A stretch of 64,000 nucleotides of DNA from UBA6136 sp041178325. Its GTDB lineage: Bacteria; Pseudomonadota; Gammaproteobacteria; Methylococcales; Methylococcaceae. Shown in pieces: positions 40,625 to 49,522 of the stretch; the stretch's first letter is position 1, and every line of letters begins with the position of its first letter. The stretch spans positions 1 through 64,000 of the forward strand of contig JBEGVN010000014.1 in assembly GCA_041178325.1 (NCBI GenBank), in the 5' to 3' direction. The notes below the pieces were generated by a model. That model searched no databases and had not been told where the DNA came from. It was given only the letters and a program-made list of their open reading frames with translations. The position numbers and the translations under genes were made by a program.

Positions 40625-42187
40625 ATGCTATTTTTCAAATTTTGCCCCATTGCCCGATCCATGCTGCCCCCTCACTATCGAATGTATCTGGCCACCTTAA
40701 TGGGTATTCTGCTGGCCGGTTGCATGACGAAAGGCGACTCGCCAAGGATCGACGAAACCTACGACCCGATGAGGCAGGTTCCGGTCAATCATTTCGAGAA
40801 CTGGAAGCCTTCGACAGAGACGGTATCCGGAGCAGCCGATATCCGGACCTCTTCGGTCATTCCAGCCGCGCCCGCGGGCTTCACCCGGGGTAAAGTCCAC
40901 GACCTTGTGGAACTTGTTGATCTTGGCCTTCGATCCAATCCTACGACCAAAAAAAGCTGGGAAGAGGCACGGTCCGCAGCTTCTGGGCTCGGGATTGCTG
41001 AAAGTGCCTGGTTGCCGGCGCTGACGGCACAGTTCACCGGCGGTTACTGGAGGTACCCCTTTCCGGCCCCTGCGACCGCGATCGGCCTCGCTGGGAATTC
41101 GGTGAATCCCAACCTCCATTTGAGCTGGACCTTGTTTGACCGCACCCGCCCGGCCGAAATTGATCGGGCGACCCAGCAGCTGCTGGCCATGAATCTCTCC
41201 TTGAATCGCAATCACCAGGAGGTGATGTATCAGATTCAGCAGAGCTTTTATGGACTGATTGCAGCGAGGGCTAAAGTGATTGCGGCTGAAGCCACCTTAA
41301 AGCAGAGCACCCGGAATGCAGATTCTGTCCGGGCCCAGCTTGAGAAGGGCTTGGCCACGCAACCTGAATATCTCATGGCCGTCCAGGATCAGGCGAAAGC
41401 TGCCTACGAACTTCAGACGACGCGCGGGTCGGTCATGGAAAAAGAGGCAGAACTCGCTGAGCATCTGGGGATGCGTCCCGATCAGAATCTTGACACTGTG
41501 ACGCTGGATTCACAGGACCTGCCAGCTGATTCGGAGCGATCAGCCGATGAAATCATTGATGCGGCGCTTGAAAATCGTCCAGATTTGGGCGCGAAGCTAG
41601 CGTCTTTACGTGCCCGGGATGCCGAAATCAGAAAAGCTGAGGCCAATTATTGGCCACAACTGCTGGTGGCCGGTGATGCCGGGATGAAGCTTTGGAACTA
41701 TTACAACGCGGAACAGAATGTTGCTCAGGTTGGCTATCAGCCGGTCCACACCACGCAGCCGGTTGTTGACGGTTATCTCCAGATGAACTGGAATCTGTTT
41801 CAGGGGTTTTCCGGCGTCAATGCGGTCGGGGAAGCTGAAGCCAAGCGTAACGCGGCGCAGGCAGAGTATGAGATGCTTCAACTCAAGATCATGAAAGAGA
41901 TCTGGAAGGCCTACGCTGAATTCAAGACCTCGGTGCGCAAGCGTGAATTTGCCGTCGCGATGCTGAAAGCTTCGGAAAAGGCCTACGAGGGCGCCCAAAA
42001 ATCCTACGAACAGGGAGTCATTACCGTGATTTCGCTGATTCTGGCAGAACGGAATCTCGCCCAGGCGCGCTATACCGAAATCGACAGCAAATCCTCATTG
42101 CTGATTGCGGCTGCATCGCTGGTCTACGCCAGCGGATCAGACGGTCAGGCCACAATGGCCCCTTCAAACACCGGGGTTTCCCGCTAG
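40625..42187 (+). CDS. Outer-membrane efflux lipoprotein (TolC/NodT family)
   Basis: 520 aa as drawn; the lipobox LLAGC lies at residues about 29-33 and ATG codons at 40661 and 40682 would give more usual signals, so the exact start is uncertain. TolC-family features: two repeated coiled-coil halves (residues about 105-300 and 315-505), with VKDLVELVDLGLRSNPTTK and VADEIIDAALENRPDLG-like repeats. Lipid-anchored outer-membrane channel, divergent from ytcA/adaptor/FUSC and likely its outer-membrane component (MdtP role). Confidence 0.9.
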   Translation: MLFFKFCPIARSMLPPHYRMYLATLMGILLAGCMTKGDSPRIDETYDPMRQVPVNHFENWKPSTETVSGAADIRTSSVIPAAPAGFTRGKVHDLVELVDLGLRSNPTTKKSWEEARSAASGLGIAESAWLPALTAQFTGGYWRYPFPAPATAIGLAGNSVNPNLHLSWTLFDRTRPAEIDRATQQLLAMNLSLNRNHQEVMYQIQQSFYGLIAARAKVIAAEATLKQSTRNADSVRAQLEKGLATQPEYLMAVQDQAKAAYELQTTRGSVMEKEAELAEHLGMRPDQNLDTVTLDSQDLPADSERSADEIIDAALENRPDLGAKLASLRARDAEIRKAEANYWPQLLVAGDAGMKLWNYYNAEQNVAQVGYQPVHTTQPVVDGYLQMNWNLFQGFSGVNAVGEAEAKRNAAQAEYEMLQLKIMKEIWKAYAEFKTSVRKREFAVAMLKASEKAYEGAQKSYEQGVITVISLILAERNLAQARYTEIDSKSSLLIAAASLVYASGSDGQATMAPSNTGVSR

Positions 42188-42195
42188 TTGGCGGG

Positions 42196-42225
42196 AAAGG
42201 CCGGAGCCAAGGCTCCGACCTTTAT
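42196..42225. terminator. Hairpin between converging genes
   Basis: CGGAGC/GCTCCG (42202-42217; perfect palindrome around CAAG) flanked by GGCC and ACC, followed by CTTTA. It lies 10 bases after the efflux lipoprotein stop and 15 before the end of the 34-codon ORF, so it could serve both directions. T tracts are short. Confidence 0.45.
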
Positions 42226-42234
42226 CCGCAAGTT

Positions 42235-42339
42235 TCAGGCGAGAACGAGACCGGCCAGGCCAAAGGCCAGAATCCAACCAAACGCCATCGAAAAGCCCCA
42301 GAGGAGCCCATCCAAGAGGTTACCGAACGTGCGTGACAT
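42235..42339 (-). CDS. 34-codon hydrophobic peptide
   Basis: MSRTFGNLLDGLLWGFSMAF then GWILAFGLAGLVLA: one helix rich in Gly, Trp and Phe, likely membrane-inserted. An AGGAG site is seven bases upstream of ATG 42339. It is too short for ordinary gene calling. It lies alone between a converging efflux gene and the TlpA-like gene 72 bases further, with a hairpin after its stop. No family recognised; whether it is translated is not shown, but ribosome site, start and composition fit each other. Confidence 0.5.
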   Translation of the reverse strand: MSRTFGNLLDGLLWGFSMAFGWILAFGLAGLVLA

Positions 42340-42411
42340 CGTGTTCTCCTGTCAGTAAAAGGAGTTTCCACTATGGTCAAGCGGTACAGCCCTGTCAAAC
42401 AGAAGAGAGGT

Positions 42412-42912
42412 TCAGGGTTTTTCTTTCAGGAGCCCATCTATGGCCTTGCTGAGTTCCTGGCGGTCAGAATTGCTGAAGCCACGGTGCACCTCCCGAAGGT
42501 TTCCTTTGCGATCAATCAGGTAGCTGGTCGGCATGGTTTCAAGACCATAGGCCTTAGGGCAATCCCCATTGGGATCATGCACCACCGTGAAGTTGGTCGG
42601 ATGGGTGCTCAGAAAGGCTTCAGCCTCCTCACGGGACTCATCGACGCTCACAGCCACCAGCTCCAGGCCTTCGTCCTTATGCTTTTTGGCCACTTCCGTC
42701 ATGTAGGGAAAGGAGAGGGCACAGGGGCCGCACCATGAAGCCCAAAAATCGAGATACACCACCTTTCCCTTGAGGCTTTCGAGGGAAAGGCTCTTGCCCT
42801 CCTTCAGGGTTTTCAAGGGACAGGTCATGGCGGGGCCATTGATGGATTCAAGGGCATGGGCCCCGTGGGGCGTGAGCGCATAAATAACAAGGAAGACAAA
42901 TGTACGGTACAT
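42412..42912 (-). CDS. TlpA/ResA-type thiol:disulfide oxidoreductase
   Basis: 166 aa with signal peptide (MYRTFVFLVIYALTPHGAHA). Thioredoxin fold with active site DFWASWCGPCALSFPY (Cys at about residues 60 and 63), the cis-Pro loop GLETMPTSYLID and the TlpA/ResA insert (VAVSVDESREEAEAF). Works in the periplasm to reduce or isomerise disulfides; partners could include cytochrome c maturation. The dsbD gene, which supplies electrons, ends 8 bases upstream, so they form one operon. Confidence 0.93.
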   Translation of the reverse strand: MYRTFVFLVIYALTPHGAHALESINGPAMTCPLKTLKEGKSLSLESLKGKVVYLDFWASWCGPCALSFPYMTEVAKKHKDEGLELVAVSVDESREEAEAFLSTHPTNFTVVHDPNGDCPKAYGLETMPTSYLIDRKGNLREVHRGFSNSDRQELSKAIDGLLKEKP

Positions 42913-42920
42913 AAATAACC

Positions 42921-44765
42921 CTAAGGCTGAGTATTTCTAGGCTGAAGCCCGAGCGCTGCCATGACATGCCGCGTGAAGGGCGCAGGCTCCATGTAGCCGA
43001 CGATTCTGCGCTGACGAACTTCCTGGCTCCCGGATTTGAAAAAGAGCGTGGCCGGGGGGCCAATGAGATTGAATCGCCTCAGAAGAGCAAGATCTGCCTC
43101 GGTCTGATCCGTGACATCCGCCTTGAGCAGGACCACATCCTTCAACGTGTTTTGAACCATGGGGTCAGAGAAGGTTTCAGACTCCATCTCCTGGCAGGCC
43201 GTGCACCAGTCGGCGTAGAAGTCGAGCATGACCGGCTTATTGTTGCGTTCGGCGTCACGGATGTGGTCATCGAGTTCGGCAAGGGATGTCACCGGCATGA
43301 AGGCCAGTCGTGGACCCTCACTGAATTTTCCTTGGGCCTGGCCAAGTCTGAGGTTTTGCAGAGGATGCATGGGGTCGTCGCCATCGCTCGCGGCACCGAT
43401 CAGGAGAAGAACCCCGTAGGAAAGGAGAATGACCCCTGCTCCCTTGGCAAACCGCGGAATAAGACCTGAAGGGCGGGGCAAGGCTTCGAGTGCACCAAGC
43501 GAAATGGCTGAAAGGATCAGAAGACCACCCCAGAGAAACAGCATGAGATCACCCGGCAAGATGCGGGAGAGCAGCCATAACGCCACGCCAAGAAGTCCAA
43601 ATCCGAATAAGGTTTTGACAGCATCCATCCAGGCGCCGGCCTTCGGAAGCAGTGTTCCGGCGGAGGTCCCGATGACAAGCAAGGGAAGCCCCATGCCCAT
43701 CCCCAGTGAGAAAAGAGCGAACCCTCCGAGGATTGCATCACCTGTCTCGCCAATATAGATCAGGGCGCCTGCAAGGGGCGCGGCAACGCAGGGACCTACG
43801 ATCAGCGCCGAAAGAAAGCCCATGGTGGCGCTGCCCAGAAGCGTTCCCTGCTGTTGCCGATGGCTGAGAGCGGTCAGATGGTTTTGCAGAGTGCCCGGAA
43901 CCTGAAGTGAAAAGGCGCCAAACATCGAGAGGGCCAAAAGAATAAACAAAGCGCTGAATACCGCAATGACTGTCGGATTCTGGAGCGTCGCCTGAAGGTT
44001 ATGCCCAAAAAGACCGGCAAGCACTCCAAAGAGGGTGTAGGCAAGTGACGAGGCAAGGACATAGGCCAGAGACAGGGTAAAAGCCCGCCGCGGGTTGATT
44101 TTGCTGCCATGTCCTGCAATCAGTCCCGAAAGGATCGGAATCATGGGAAAAATGCAGGGGGTAAAGGCGAGCAAAATACCCATTCCAAGAAAGCTGAGTC
44201 CTGTTGAAATCAGATTTTCACTTTTCAGTGCGTCGACTATTTGACACTGCTCTGACCGCGCCCCGGATTCATCCGCAAAACTTTGAGCGTCACATTCCGA
44301 ACCTTGGGTTTTAACGAGGGAAGGGGAAAGGCCGGCACCTTGGAGTGAAATGATTTCCCGCTGCGGCGGATAACAGGATCCTGCGTCCTGGCATCCCTGA
44401 TAGGAGACCTTGAGCGTTCCTGCATCCGGCGGCCTGGGGAGCGAGAGAAGCGGAATCTGGATGTCCTGATGGCCACGTGCAACACGGGTATGCCCCATGG
44501 TGGGATCCACCACGATTTCACCTTCCGGCATGGTGATGGCACCGAGAACAACTGCATCACTTCCAGGCTGGATTTTCAGCCGCTCGAGGTAGAGGTGATA
44601 GCCCTTTTCGATATCAAAACTGATCTTGACGCCATCCGGTCCGACGCTGCTTTTAAAGCCGAATGCCTGGGCCGCAGGCAAGGGGGTCTCCCGTGCGGGG
44701 ATGTTATCGGCAAAGCCCCCTAAGATCAGGGTGATAGAGAAAAAGATAAGGCGGGACAAAGCCAT
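42921..44765 (-). CDS. dsbD: DsbD, thiol:disulfide interchange protein
   Basis: 614 aa with all three parts: signal peptide and DsbD-alpha domain (CQDAGSCYPP near residue 125 holds the active Cys pair), eight-TM CcdA-like core (LAFTPCIFPMIPILSG and GPCVAAPLAGAL hold the two membrane Cys), and a C-terminal thioredoxin domain (FYADWCTACQEME near residue 520). It moves electrons from cytoplasmic thioredoxin to periplasmic proteins. Followed by the TlpA-like gene, 8 bases away. Confidence 0.95.
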   Translation of the reverse strand: MALSRLIFFSITLILGGFADNIPARETPLPAAQAFGFKSSVGPDGVKISFDIEKGYHLYLERLKIQPGSDAVVLGAITMPEGEIVVDPTMGHTRVARGHQDIQIPLLSLPRPPDAGTLKVSYQGCQDAGSCYPPQREIISLQGAGLSPSLVKTQGSECDAQSFADESGARSEQCQIVDALKSENLISTGLSFLGMGILLAFTPCIFPMIPILSGLIAGHGSKINPRRAFTLSLAYVLASSLAYTLFGVLAGLFGHNLQATLQNPTVIAVFSALFILLALSMFGAFSLQVPGTLQNHLTALSHRQQQGTLLGSATMGFLSALIVGPCVAAPLAGALIYIGETGDAILGGFALFSLGMGMGLPLLVIGTSAGTLLPKAGAWMDAVKTLFGFGLLGVALWLLSRILPGDLMLFLWGGLLILSAISLGALEALPRPSGLIPRFAKGAGVILLSYGVLLLIGAASDGDDPMHPLQNLRLGQAQGKFSEGPRLAFMPVTSLAELDDHIRDAERNNKPVMLDFYADWCTACQEMESETFSDPMVQNTLKDVVLLKADVTDQTEADLALLRRFNLIGPPATLFFKSGSQEVRQRRIVGYMEPAPFTRHVMAALGLQPRNTQP

Positions 44766-44829
44766 GAAAATCGATCAATGGGTGGACGAAGCGCCGCGAT
44801 TATAAGGCGTCATCCAAGGCCCGTGTCGT

Positions 44830-46188
44830 TTATCGTGCGGATTGCTTGCTCGAACGTGATGATTTGGACTCCTGAGCGTCACTTTCAAGGAACCGATGCA
44901 TGACATCTTCCCCCAGAGCCATCATGAGGTCCGCGTAGGCTATGGCCTCATCGGTCCTTGAGGCATAGTAGTCCACCATCAGTTTGGTGTAGGTCCGTTC
45001 GGCGTCCAGAAGATCAATCAGACCAATGGCGCCCTGGTTATAGGCAAATTCCTGTGCATTTCGCACTTTTTCAATGCGCTCGCGGGACTCGGTTTCAAAA
45101 CGGGTGACGATAGCGCGGGTTGCCATCATTCGTGCATGAGAGGCAATCACATCGGCCCTGATGCTGTTTCTAATCTGTTCAAGTTCAAGCCGCGAGGCAT
45201 TGAGTTCGGCAGCTGTCTTTCCGACTTCACCCTGAAACTGATACCAGGTAGGGATCGGAGCGTTGATGCTGAAGGTTCCCGTATACGGACGGACGTTGCC
45301 AGAGTCCTGAATGAAGCCACCGGAAACGGTGACATCCGGAACGACCAGCCTTCGAGCGAGCTCAAGCTCGGTCTCCATCTTTTCGGTACGAAGCTCCTGT
45401 GCCCTGTAGTCCGGTCGTGACTCATAGGCCTCTTCGATCAAAGGATCAAGATTCGATTTCAAAAGTGCCGAAGGCACATCCGGCCAACGTTCGGTCACGC
45501 GGAGTGTGTTGCTGATTTGAGGCCAATTCAAAAGGGCAGCGAGTTCACTTCTGGCGCTTTTGATAGCCGCATGCGCCCTGTCTACATCTGCCCTTATCTT
45601 GAGCTCTTCGATCTCAACGCGAACGAGATCCGATTCGGCAATGTCCCCCGCATTGAGACGCGTACGACTGGCTTCCACAATTTGAAGATAGTTGCGGTCA
45701 TTGGTCTCGAGGAATTCAAGATTCTTTTGGGCCAAAAGCAACTGGTAGTGGGCTTTTCTGAGGGTGTTGGCGAGGACACGAATCAGATTGCGAAAGTCGG
45801 TTTCAACCGCTTCCCGTTCGTATTGGCTGCTTTCGGTTCGAAGCTGCCTTTTGCCATTGGTCTGGATCAGTTGGGTAACGATGACGCTCATGCCAAGCGC
45901 ATTGCTATCGGAAACGTTATGAGTTTTTGGAAAAAAACGCGAGGTTTTGGAGGTGAGTTCATTGAACCCGAGGCTTAACAGGGGATTGGGGATCGCACTG
46001 GCAATGAGCGTCTGCGCTTCTGCCCGGTCGATGTTGTAGTGGCCTGAAATGAGATCCAGATTACGCTCGAAGAATAGTGCCAGTGTTTCCTGCTCATTCA
46101 GTGACGTGACATCTTCGGCATGAAGGGGCGAGGAAAGGACCAGATGTAACAGCAACAGACCGAGTGCCCTGTGCATCCAGTACATCAT
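44830..46188 (-). CDS. TolC-family outer-membrane efflux protein (CusC/CzcC-like)
   Basis: 452 aa; start ATG 46188 (MMYWMHRALGLLLLHL signal) chosen over earlier Met codons. The family layout is clear: NLDLISGHYNIDRAEAQTLIASAIPNPLLSLGFNE-type beginning (quoted in parts), two long coiled-coil halves and the repeat VPDVTVSGGFIQDSG. Closest to CzcC/CusC in layout. No pump or adaptor gene adjoins it: dsbD lies downstream on the same strand, so its partner is unknown. Cytosolic Ser/Lys-rich C-terminal tail. Confidence 0.88.
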   Translation of the reverse strand: MMYWMHRALGLLLLHLVLSSPLHAEDVTSLNEQETLALFFERNLDLISGHYNIDRAEAQTLIASAIPNPLLSLGFNELTSKTSRFFPKTHNVSDSNALGMSVIVTQLIQTNGKRQLRTESSQYEREAVETDFRNLIRVLANTLRKAHYQLLLAQKNLEFLETNDRNYLQIVEASRTRLNAGDIAESDLVRVEIEELKIRADVDRAHAAIKSARSELAALLNWPQISNTLRVTERWPDVPSALLKSNLDPLIEEAYESRPDYRAQELRTEKMETELELARRLVVPDVTVSGGFIQDSGNVRPYTGTFSINAPIPTWYQFQGEVGKTAAELNASRLELEQIRNSIRADVIASHARMMATRAIVTRFETESRERIEKVRNAQEFAYNQGAIGLIDLLDAERTYTKLMVDYYASRTDEAIAYADLMMALGEDVMHRFLESDAQESKSSRSSKQSAR

Positions 46189-46499
46189 GTCAGCCCCGCC
46201 AGAAGCCAGCATCAATAAGAGTGGACGGGCATTCGATGGCATGCGATTTGACTGAGGTCGTGCAAGACAATGGGGCACAGCGGCAGGATCATGTGGGCTA
46301 TTTTAGGTGAAATAATTGATGCGAATGCATGGACATTCTGTCATCGAACGGTGACTGTAAAGCCAGTGAATTGCTCTATATCTTCACGGTCTGGACATAT
46401 TATTCTGGGATAATCCTTGATGAATCATTGAGATACCCTAGAGTTGATCGCTGTGCCCTTGCCGGGCTCGTTGATCCTTTGCAGTAAACGTGCTCCCTC
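46189..46499. promoter_or_regulatory. Divergent gap TolC-family gene / oprB
   Basis: 311 bases. The part at 46300-46440 is AT-rich and contains -10-like hexamers (TATTAT near 46400) but no gene. The start of the minus-strand efflux gene may extend into 46189-46278. No repeats or operators seen. Confidence 0.4.
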
Positions 46500-48005
46500 A
46501 TGCCAGCCTTGAAGACCCTCCAGCCGCTTCACCTTCTTCACACCTTTGCGTGTGAATGGGTACGCGTGTGTTGCGTGCTTCTTTTGGCATTTTCGGCATC
46601 TGTAGCCATGGCTGAATCGGCAGAGCCCGATGGCCGTGAACCCGACGAATTCGACTTCATGAATGTCCTTTCGGACGAGGGGCTGCATGACCTGACCGAT
46701 GAGCGCTGGAATGCCTATGGTCAGGCAACCTACATCTATAGCTGGAAACCCCGATTTCCTGCGCTCTACACCAATTTGAACGGTACCCCGAACTCTTTGC
46801 TGCCGCAGGCTGAAACCAGCTTTACCGCGACGGCTACGGGTTTTTTTGGACTCAAGGCTTGGGATGGCGGGGAAATCTACGCCGTGCCTGAGATGATTTC
46901 CGAGCGTGCGCTCTCCGATCTCAAGGGTTTGGGCAGTACGATTCAGAACTTCGAACTGCAGAAAACGGGGGGTGTGCAGCCCGTCATTTATCTCTCGCGT
47001 GTCTATTTTCGCCAGACCATTGGTCTTGGAGGCGACCGTTTGCCAGTGGAATCCGATCCGATGCAGCTCGGCACTACCGTCGACAGCCGAAGACTGGTTT
47101 TCAATGTGGGCAATTTCAGCGCACTCGATATCTTTGACAAGAACAGCTTTTCGGGAGACCTGCGTCGCCAGTTCCTGAACATGGCCTTTCTGACCTATGC
47201 CGCCTACGATTTTGGTGCTGATGCCCGGGGATACAGCTGGGGTGGAACCGTTCAGTACATTCATGACGACTGGGCCATTCGTGCCGGACGTGTGATCGTT
47301 CCCTATCATCCGAATCAGTTGACCCTCGATTGGGATATTACGGAGTACTACAGTGACTCCTATGAGATCGAACATTCCCATCTCATCGGTGATCAGCCCG
47401 GTGTTATCCGGATTCTCGGCTTTCGTAACCGGGAAAACATGGGTAACTTTCAGGATGCAGTGGCCTTGTACCAACTCAATCCGGCGAAATACAACGCGAC
47501 CACATGTACCTCCTGGAATTATGGAAATCCCAATCCCACCGCGCCGGACCTTTGCTGGGTCAGAAAGCCCAACATCAAGATCGGTGTCGGGATCAACTTC
47601 GAGCAGCAGGTGATGGACGGCGTCGGGGTTTTCCTTCGCGGCATGTGGAACGATGGGGCGACGGAAGTCTATTCCTTTACCTCGACCGATCGCTCGTTGT
47701 CGCTGGGTACTCTGGTGAATGGCTGGCATTGGGGTCGTGAACGGGATCTCGCAGGTCTTGGCTACGGTCAGGGCTGGATTTCAAAGTCCCATGCAACCTA
47801 CTTGGGGCTTGGCGGTATTGATGGATTTATCGGTGACGGTGCCATCAAATGGCGCTCAGAACACGTTGTCGATCTTTTCTACAGCCTCAATATCCTGAAT
47901 CCGATGTGGGTGACGGCGGATTATCAGTACATTGCCAATCCGGCCTACAACCAGGATCGGGGACCTGTAAATATCTATTCACTCCGATTTCACACGGAGT
48001 TCTAG
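46500..48005 (+). CDS. OprB-type carbohydrate-selective porin
   Basis: 501 aa: signal peptide (CCVLLLAFSASVAMA), then a beta-rich protein with aromatic-ended strands: WNAYGQATYIYSWKPRFPALY, FTATATGFFGLKAWDGGEIYA, LSRVYFRQTIGLGG (OprB signature), ADYQYIANPAYNQDRGPVNIYSLRFHTEF (last strand, terminal Phe, quoted here in part). OprB proteins form outer-membrane sugar pores. A 434-codon open frame on the other strand over the same bases is a shadow, lacking any family pattern. Confidence 0.92.
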   Translation: MPALKTLQPLHLLHTFACEWVRVCCVLLLAFSASVAMAESAEPDGREPDEFDFMNVLSDEGLHDLTDERWNAYGQATYIYSWKPRFPALYTNLNGTPNSLLPQAETSFTATATGFFGLKAWDGGEIYAVPEMISERALSDLKGLGSTIQNFELQKTGGVQPVIYLSRVYFRQTIGLGGDRLPVESDPMQLGTTVDSRRLVFNVGNFSALDIFDKNSFSGDLRRQFLNMAFLTYAAYDFGADARGYSWGGTVQYIHDDWAIRAGRVIVPYHPNQLTLDWDITEYYSDSYEIEHSHLIGDQPGVIRILGFRNRENMGNFQDAVALYQLNPAKYNATTCTSWNYGNPNPTAPDLCWVRKPNIKIGVGINFEQQVMDGVGVFLRGMWNDGATEVYSFTSTDRSLSLGTLVNGWHWGRERDLAGLGYGQGWISKSHATYLGLGGIDGFIGDGAIKWRSEHVVDLFYSLNILNPMWVTADYQYIANPAYNQDRGPVNIYSLRFHTEF

Positions 48006-48080
48006 CGATAAAAAACTGGCAGCATCCCCTTCGCCATGAGACTGAGGGAGCACAGAGCCTTAGGGATGTCGCCAGCGAAA

Positions 48081-48106
48081 TGCGTCAGGTCTGGACGCCT
48101 GACGCA
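48081..48106. repeat. 9-base hairpin after oprB
   Basis: TGCGTCAGG (48081-48089), eight-base loop, CCTGACGCA (48098-48106), with a third copy of TGACGCA at 48114-48120. It is in the 226-base gap between oprB and the 48232 gene. No T tract; a terminator is possible but not proven. The remaining gap holds no gene. Confidence 0.45.
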
Positions 48107-48231
48107 TGAAGACTGACGCAGTTCTTGTGCCAATTTGACCCGCACGGCATGGGCGCCCTGCGGGCGAAGGAGGTGCTTCCTTGGCGTTTATGCACCAAAG
48201 CCACAACCAAAAAGGCTCATTTGAACCGCGA

Positions 48232-48699
48232 TCAGCGGTTGCAGCCAACGGGTTCGACGCTGGTCCCACCCAGTACCGTGACACTCTTGTTGGAAGGGTC
48301 TCCTCCCATCACCGTCAATCCGTTGCTGGCAGCCGCAAGATGCGCCTTGCAGTGAGCCTTGATGGTCAAGCTGCCCATGACGTTGACGTTGGAGTTAAAG
48401 CAGTACCAGCCATTCGGGTTGAGTAGCTGCAGGGTCGATCCCCCCATGATGTTTACGCCCGTATCAATCAGGACGAGATCCGGCCCCTTGGTGACAGCGG
48501 TGTCATCGGTACTTTGACCAATACCGAAAACCTTGACCGAGGAGGAGAGCACACGATACTTGGGTTTACTGCCAAAGGGGTGTTCACCCCATGCCTTGAG
48601 GCAATTAGTAACCGCACCGTCATAGGTATCGGCATTGGCTACTGGCTGAAGGCTTCCCAGAACAAGAACCGTCAGAATGGAGAGTAGTGATTTAGGCAT
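48232..48699 (-). CDS. Secreted protein with GG-V strand repeats, unknown
   Basis: 155 aa with signal peptide MPKSLLSILTVLVLGSLQPVANA. The mature part shows short repeated beta-like units: VNIMGGSTLQLLNPNG, VNVMGSLTIKAHCKAHLAAAS, LTVMGGDPSNKSVTVLGG, which resembles a short beta-helix or beta-solenoid. Four Cys could make two disulfides. No known family. It may be an extracellular or envelope structural protein. It is alone between oprB and the pseudouridine synthase gene. Confidence 0.65.
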   Translation of the reverse strand: MPKSLLSILTVLVLGSLQPVANADTYDGAVTNCLKAWGEHPFGSKPKYRVLSSSVKVFGIGQSTDDTAVTKGPDLVLIDTGVNIMGGSTLQLLNPNGWYCFNSNVNVMGSLTIKAHCKAHLAAASNGLTVMGGDPSNKSVTVLGGTSVEPVGCNR

Positions 48700-48818
48700 C
48701 CGAAAAACTCGAAGAATGATGAACTGATCCGCTGAGCGTCCCTGGAGTTTGTCACAGGTCTTCCTGACCTTGAGTGAATTCCATTCTAGCGGGAAACGGG
48801 AGTGCAGCGGCTTGGCGT

Positions 48819-49487
48819 TCAGAAGGGTGCAGGGACATGAAGATCATGCCAAAGGTCATCCAAAGGATGCTGGAAACCCAGCGTTTCAGCATGGAGCTTA
48901 AGCCGTTCACCCGGATCCTTGCCATAGATAGGATCCCCTAGGAGCGGGTGTCCGATAGCCTGAAGATGGGCTCGAAGCTGATGGGAGCGCCCGGTGATCG
49001 GCACCAGCTGCACGCGCGTGTGGGTTGATTCAGTTGCAAGAGCATGCCAGAGGGTCACGGCAATGCGTCCTTCCGGATGCGCTGCATACTGGGGAGGCTG
49101 ATTTGCGATGCGCGCCAGGGGACAGACAATCGAACCGGAAAGACCTGAAAGCTGTCCAGAACACAGCCCAATGTAGTTTTTTTCAACCCGCCGGTTGGCA
49201 AAAGCCAGGCTCATGGCACGATGCATTTCAGGATTTAAGGCAAGCATCAGGAGGCCTGAGGTATCGCGATCCAGTCGATGGACCAACTCGGCCCAGGGAT
49301 AGACCGCTCTGACCCGGGTCAATACCGAATCGGACAGGTTCGGGCCTTTACCTGGCTGACTGAGGAGGCCTGATGGTTTGTCGACGACCAGAATGCCAGC
49401 GTCTTCGAAAATCGATCGGATGCCCTTGAGGGTCTTCACCTTGGAACCCCCGAAGCCTAAGGCCCCGTCCTTTTTATCGGGCTCCAT
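48819..49487 (-). CDS. RluA-family pseudouridine synthase
   Basis: 222 aa. Start at 49487 (MEPDKKDG) is preferred because it leaves room for the divergent channel gene; an ATG at 49511 is in frame. The catalytic motif HRLDRDTSGLLML (Asp near residue 72) and the C-terminal substrate strands RVQLVPITGRSHQLRAHL and HPLLGDPIYG are present. No S4 domain, so it is the compact RluA type rather than RluC/RluD. Target RNA position unknown. Confidence 0.9.
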   Translation of the reverse strand: MEPDKKDGALGFGGSKVKTLKGIRSIFEDAGILVVDKPSGLLSQPGKGPNLSDSVLTRVRAVYPWAELVHRLDRDTSGLLMLALNPEMHRAMSLAFANRRVEKNYIGLCSGQLSGLSGSIVCPLARIANQPPQYAAHPEGRIAVTLWHALATESTHTRVQLVPITGRSHQLRAHLQAIGHPLLGDPIYGKDPGERLKLHAETLGFQHPLDDLWHDLHVPAPF

Positions 49488-49522
49488 GTAAAATCTTCCA
49501 TTTGCGATCAAAGAGGGAGTTG

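Noticed and set aside
46425..47729. 434-codon open frame on the minus strand opposite oprB
   Set aside because: It lies over a clear OprB porin on the plus strand; no signal, no family motif and biased composition of a shadow frame.
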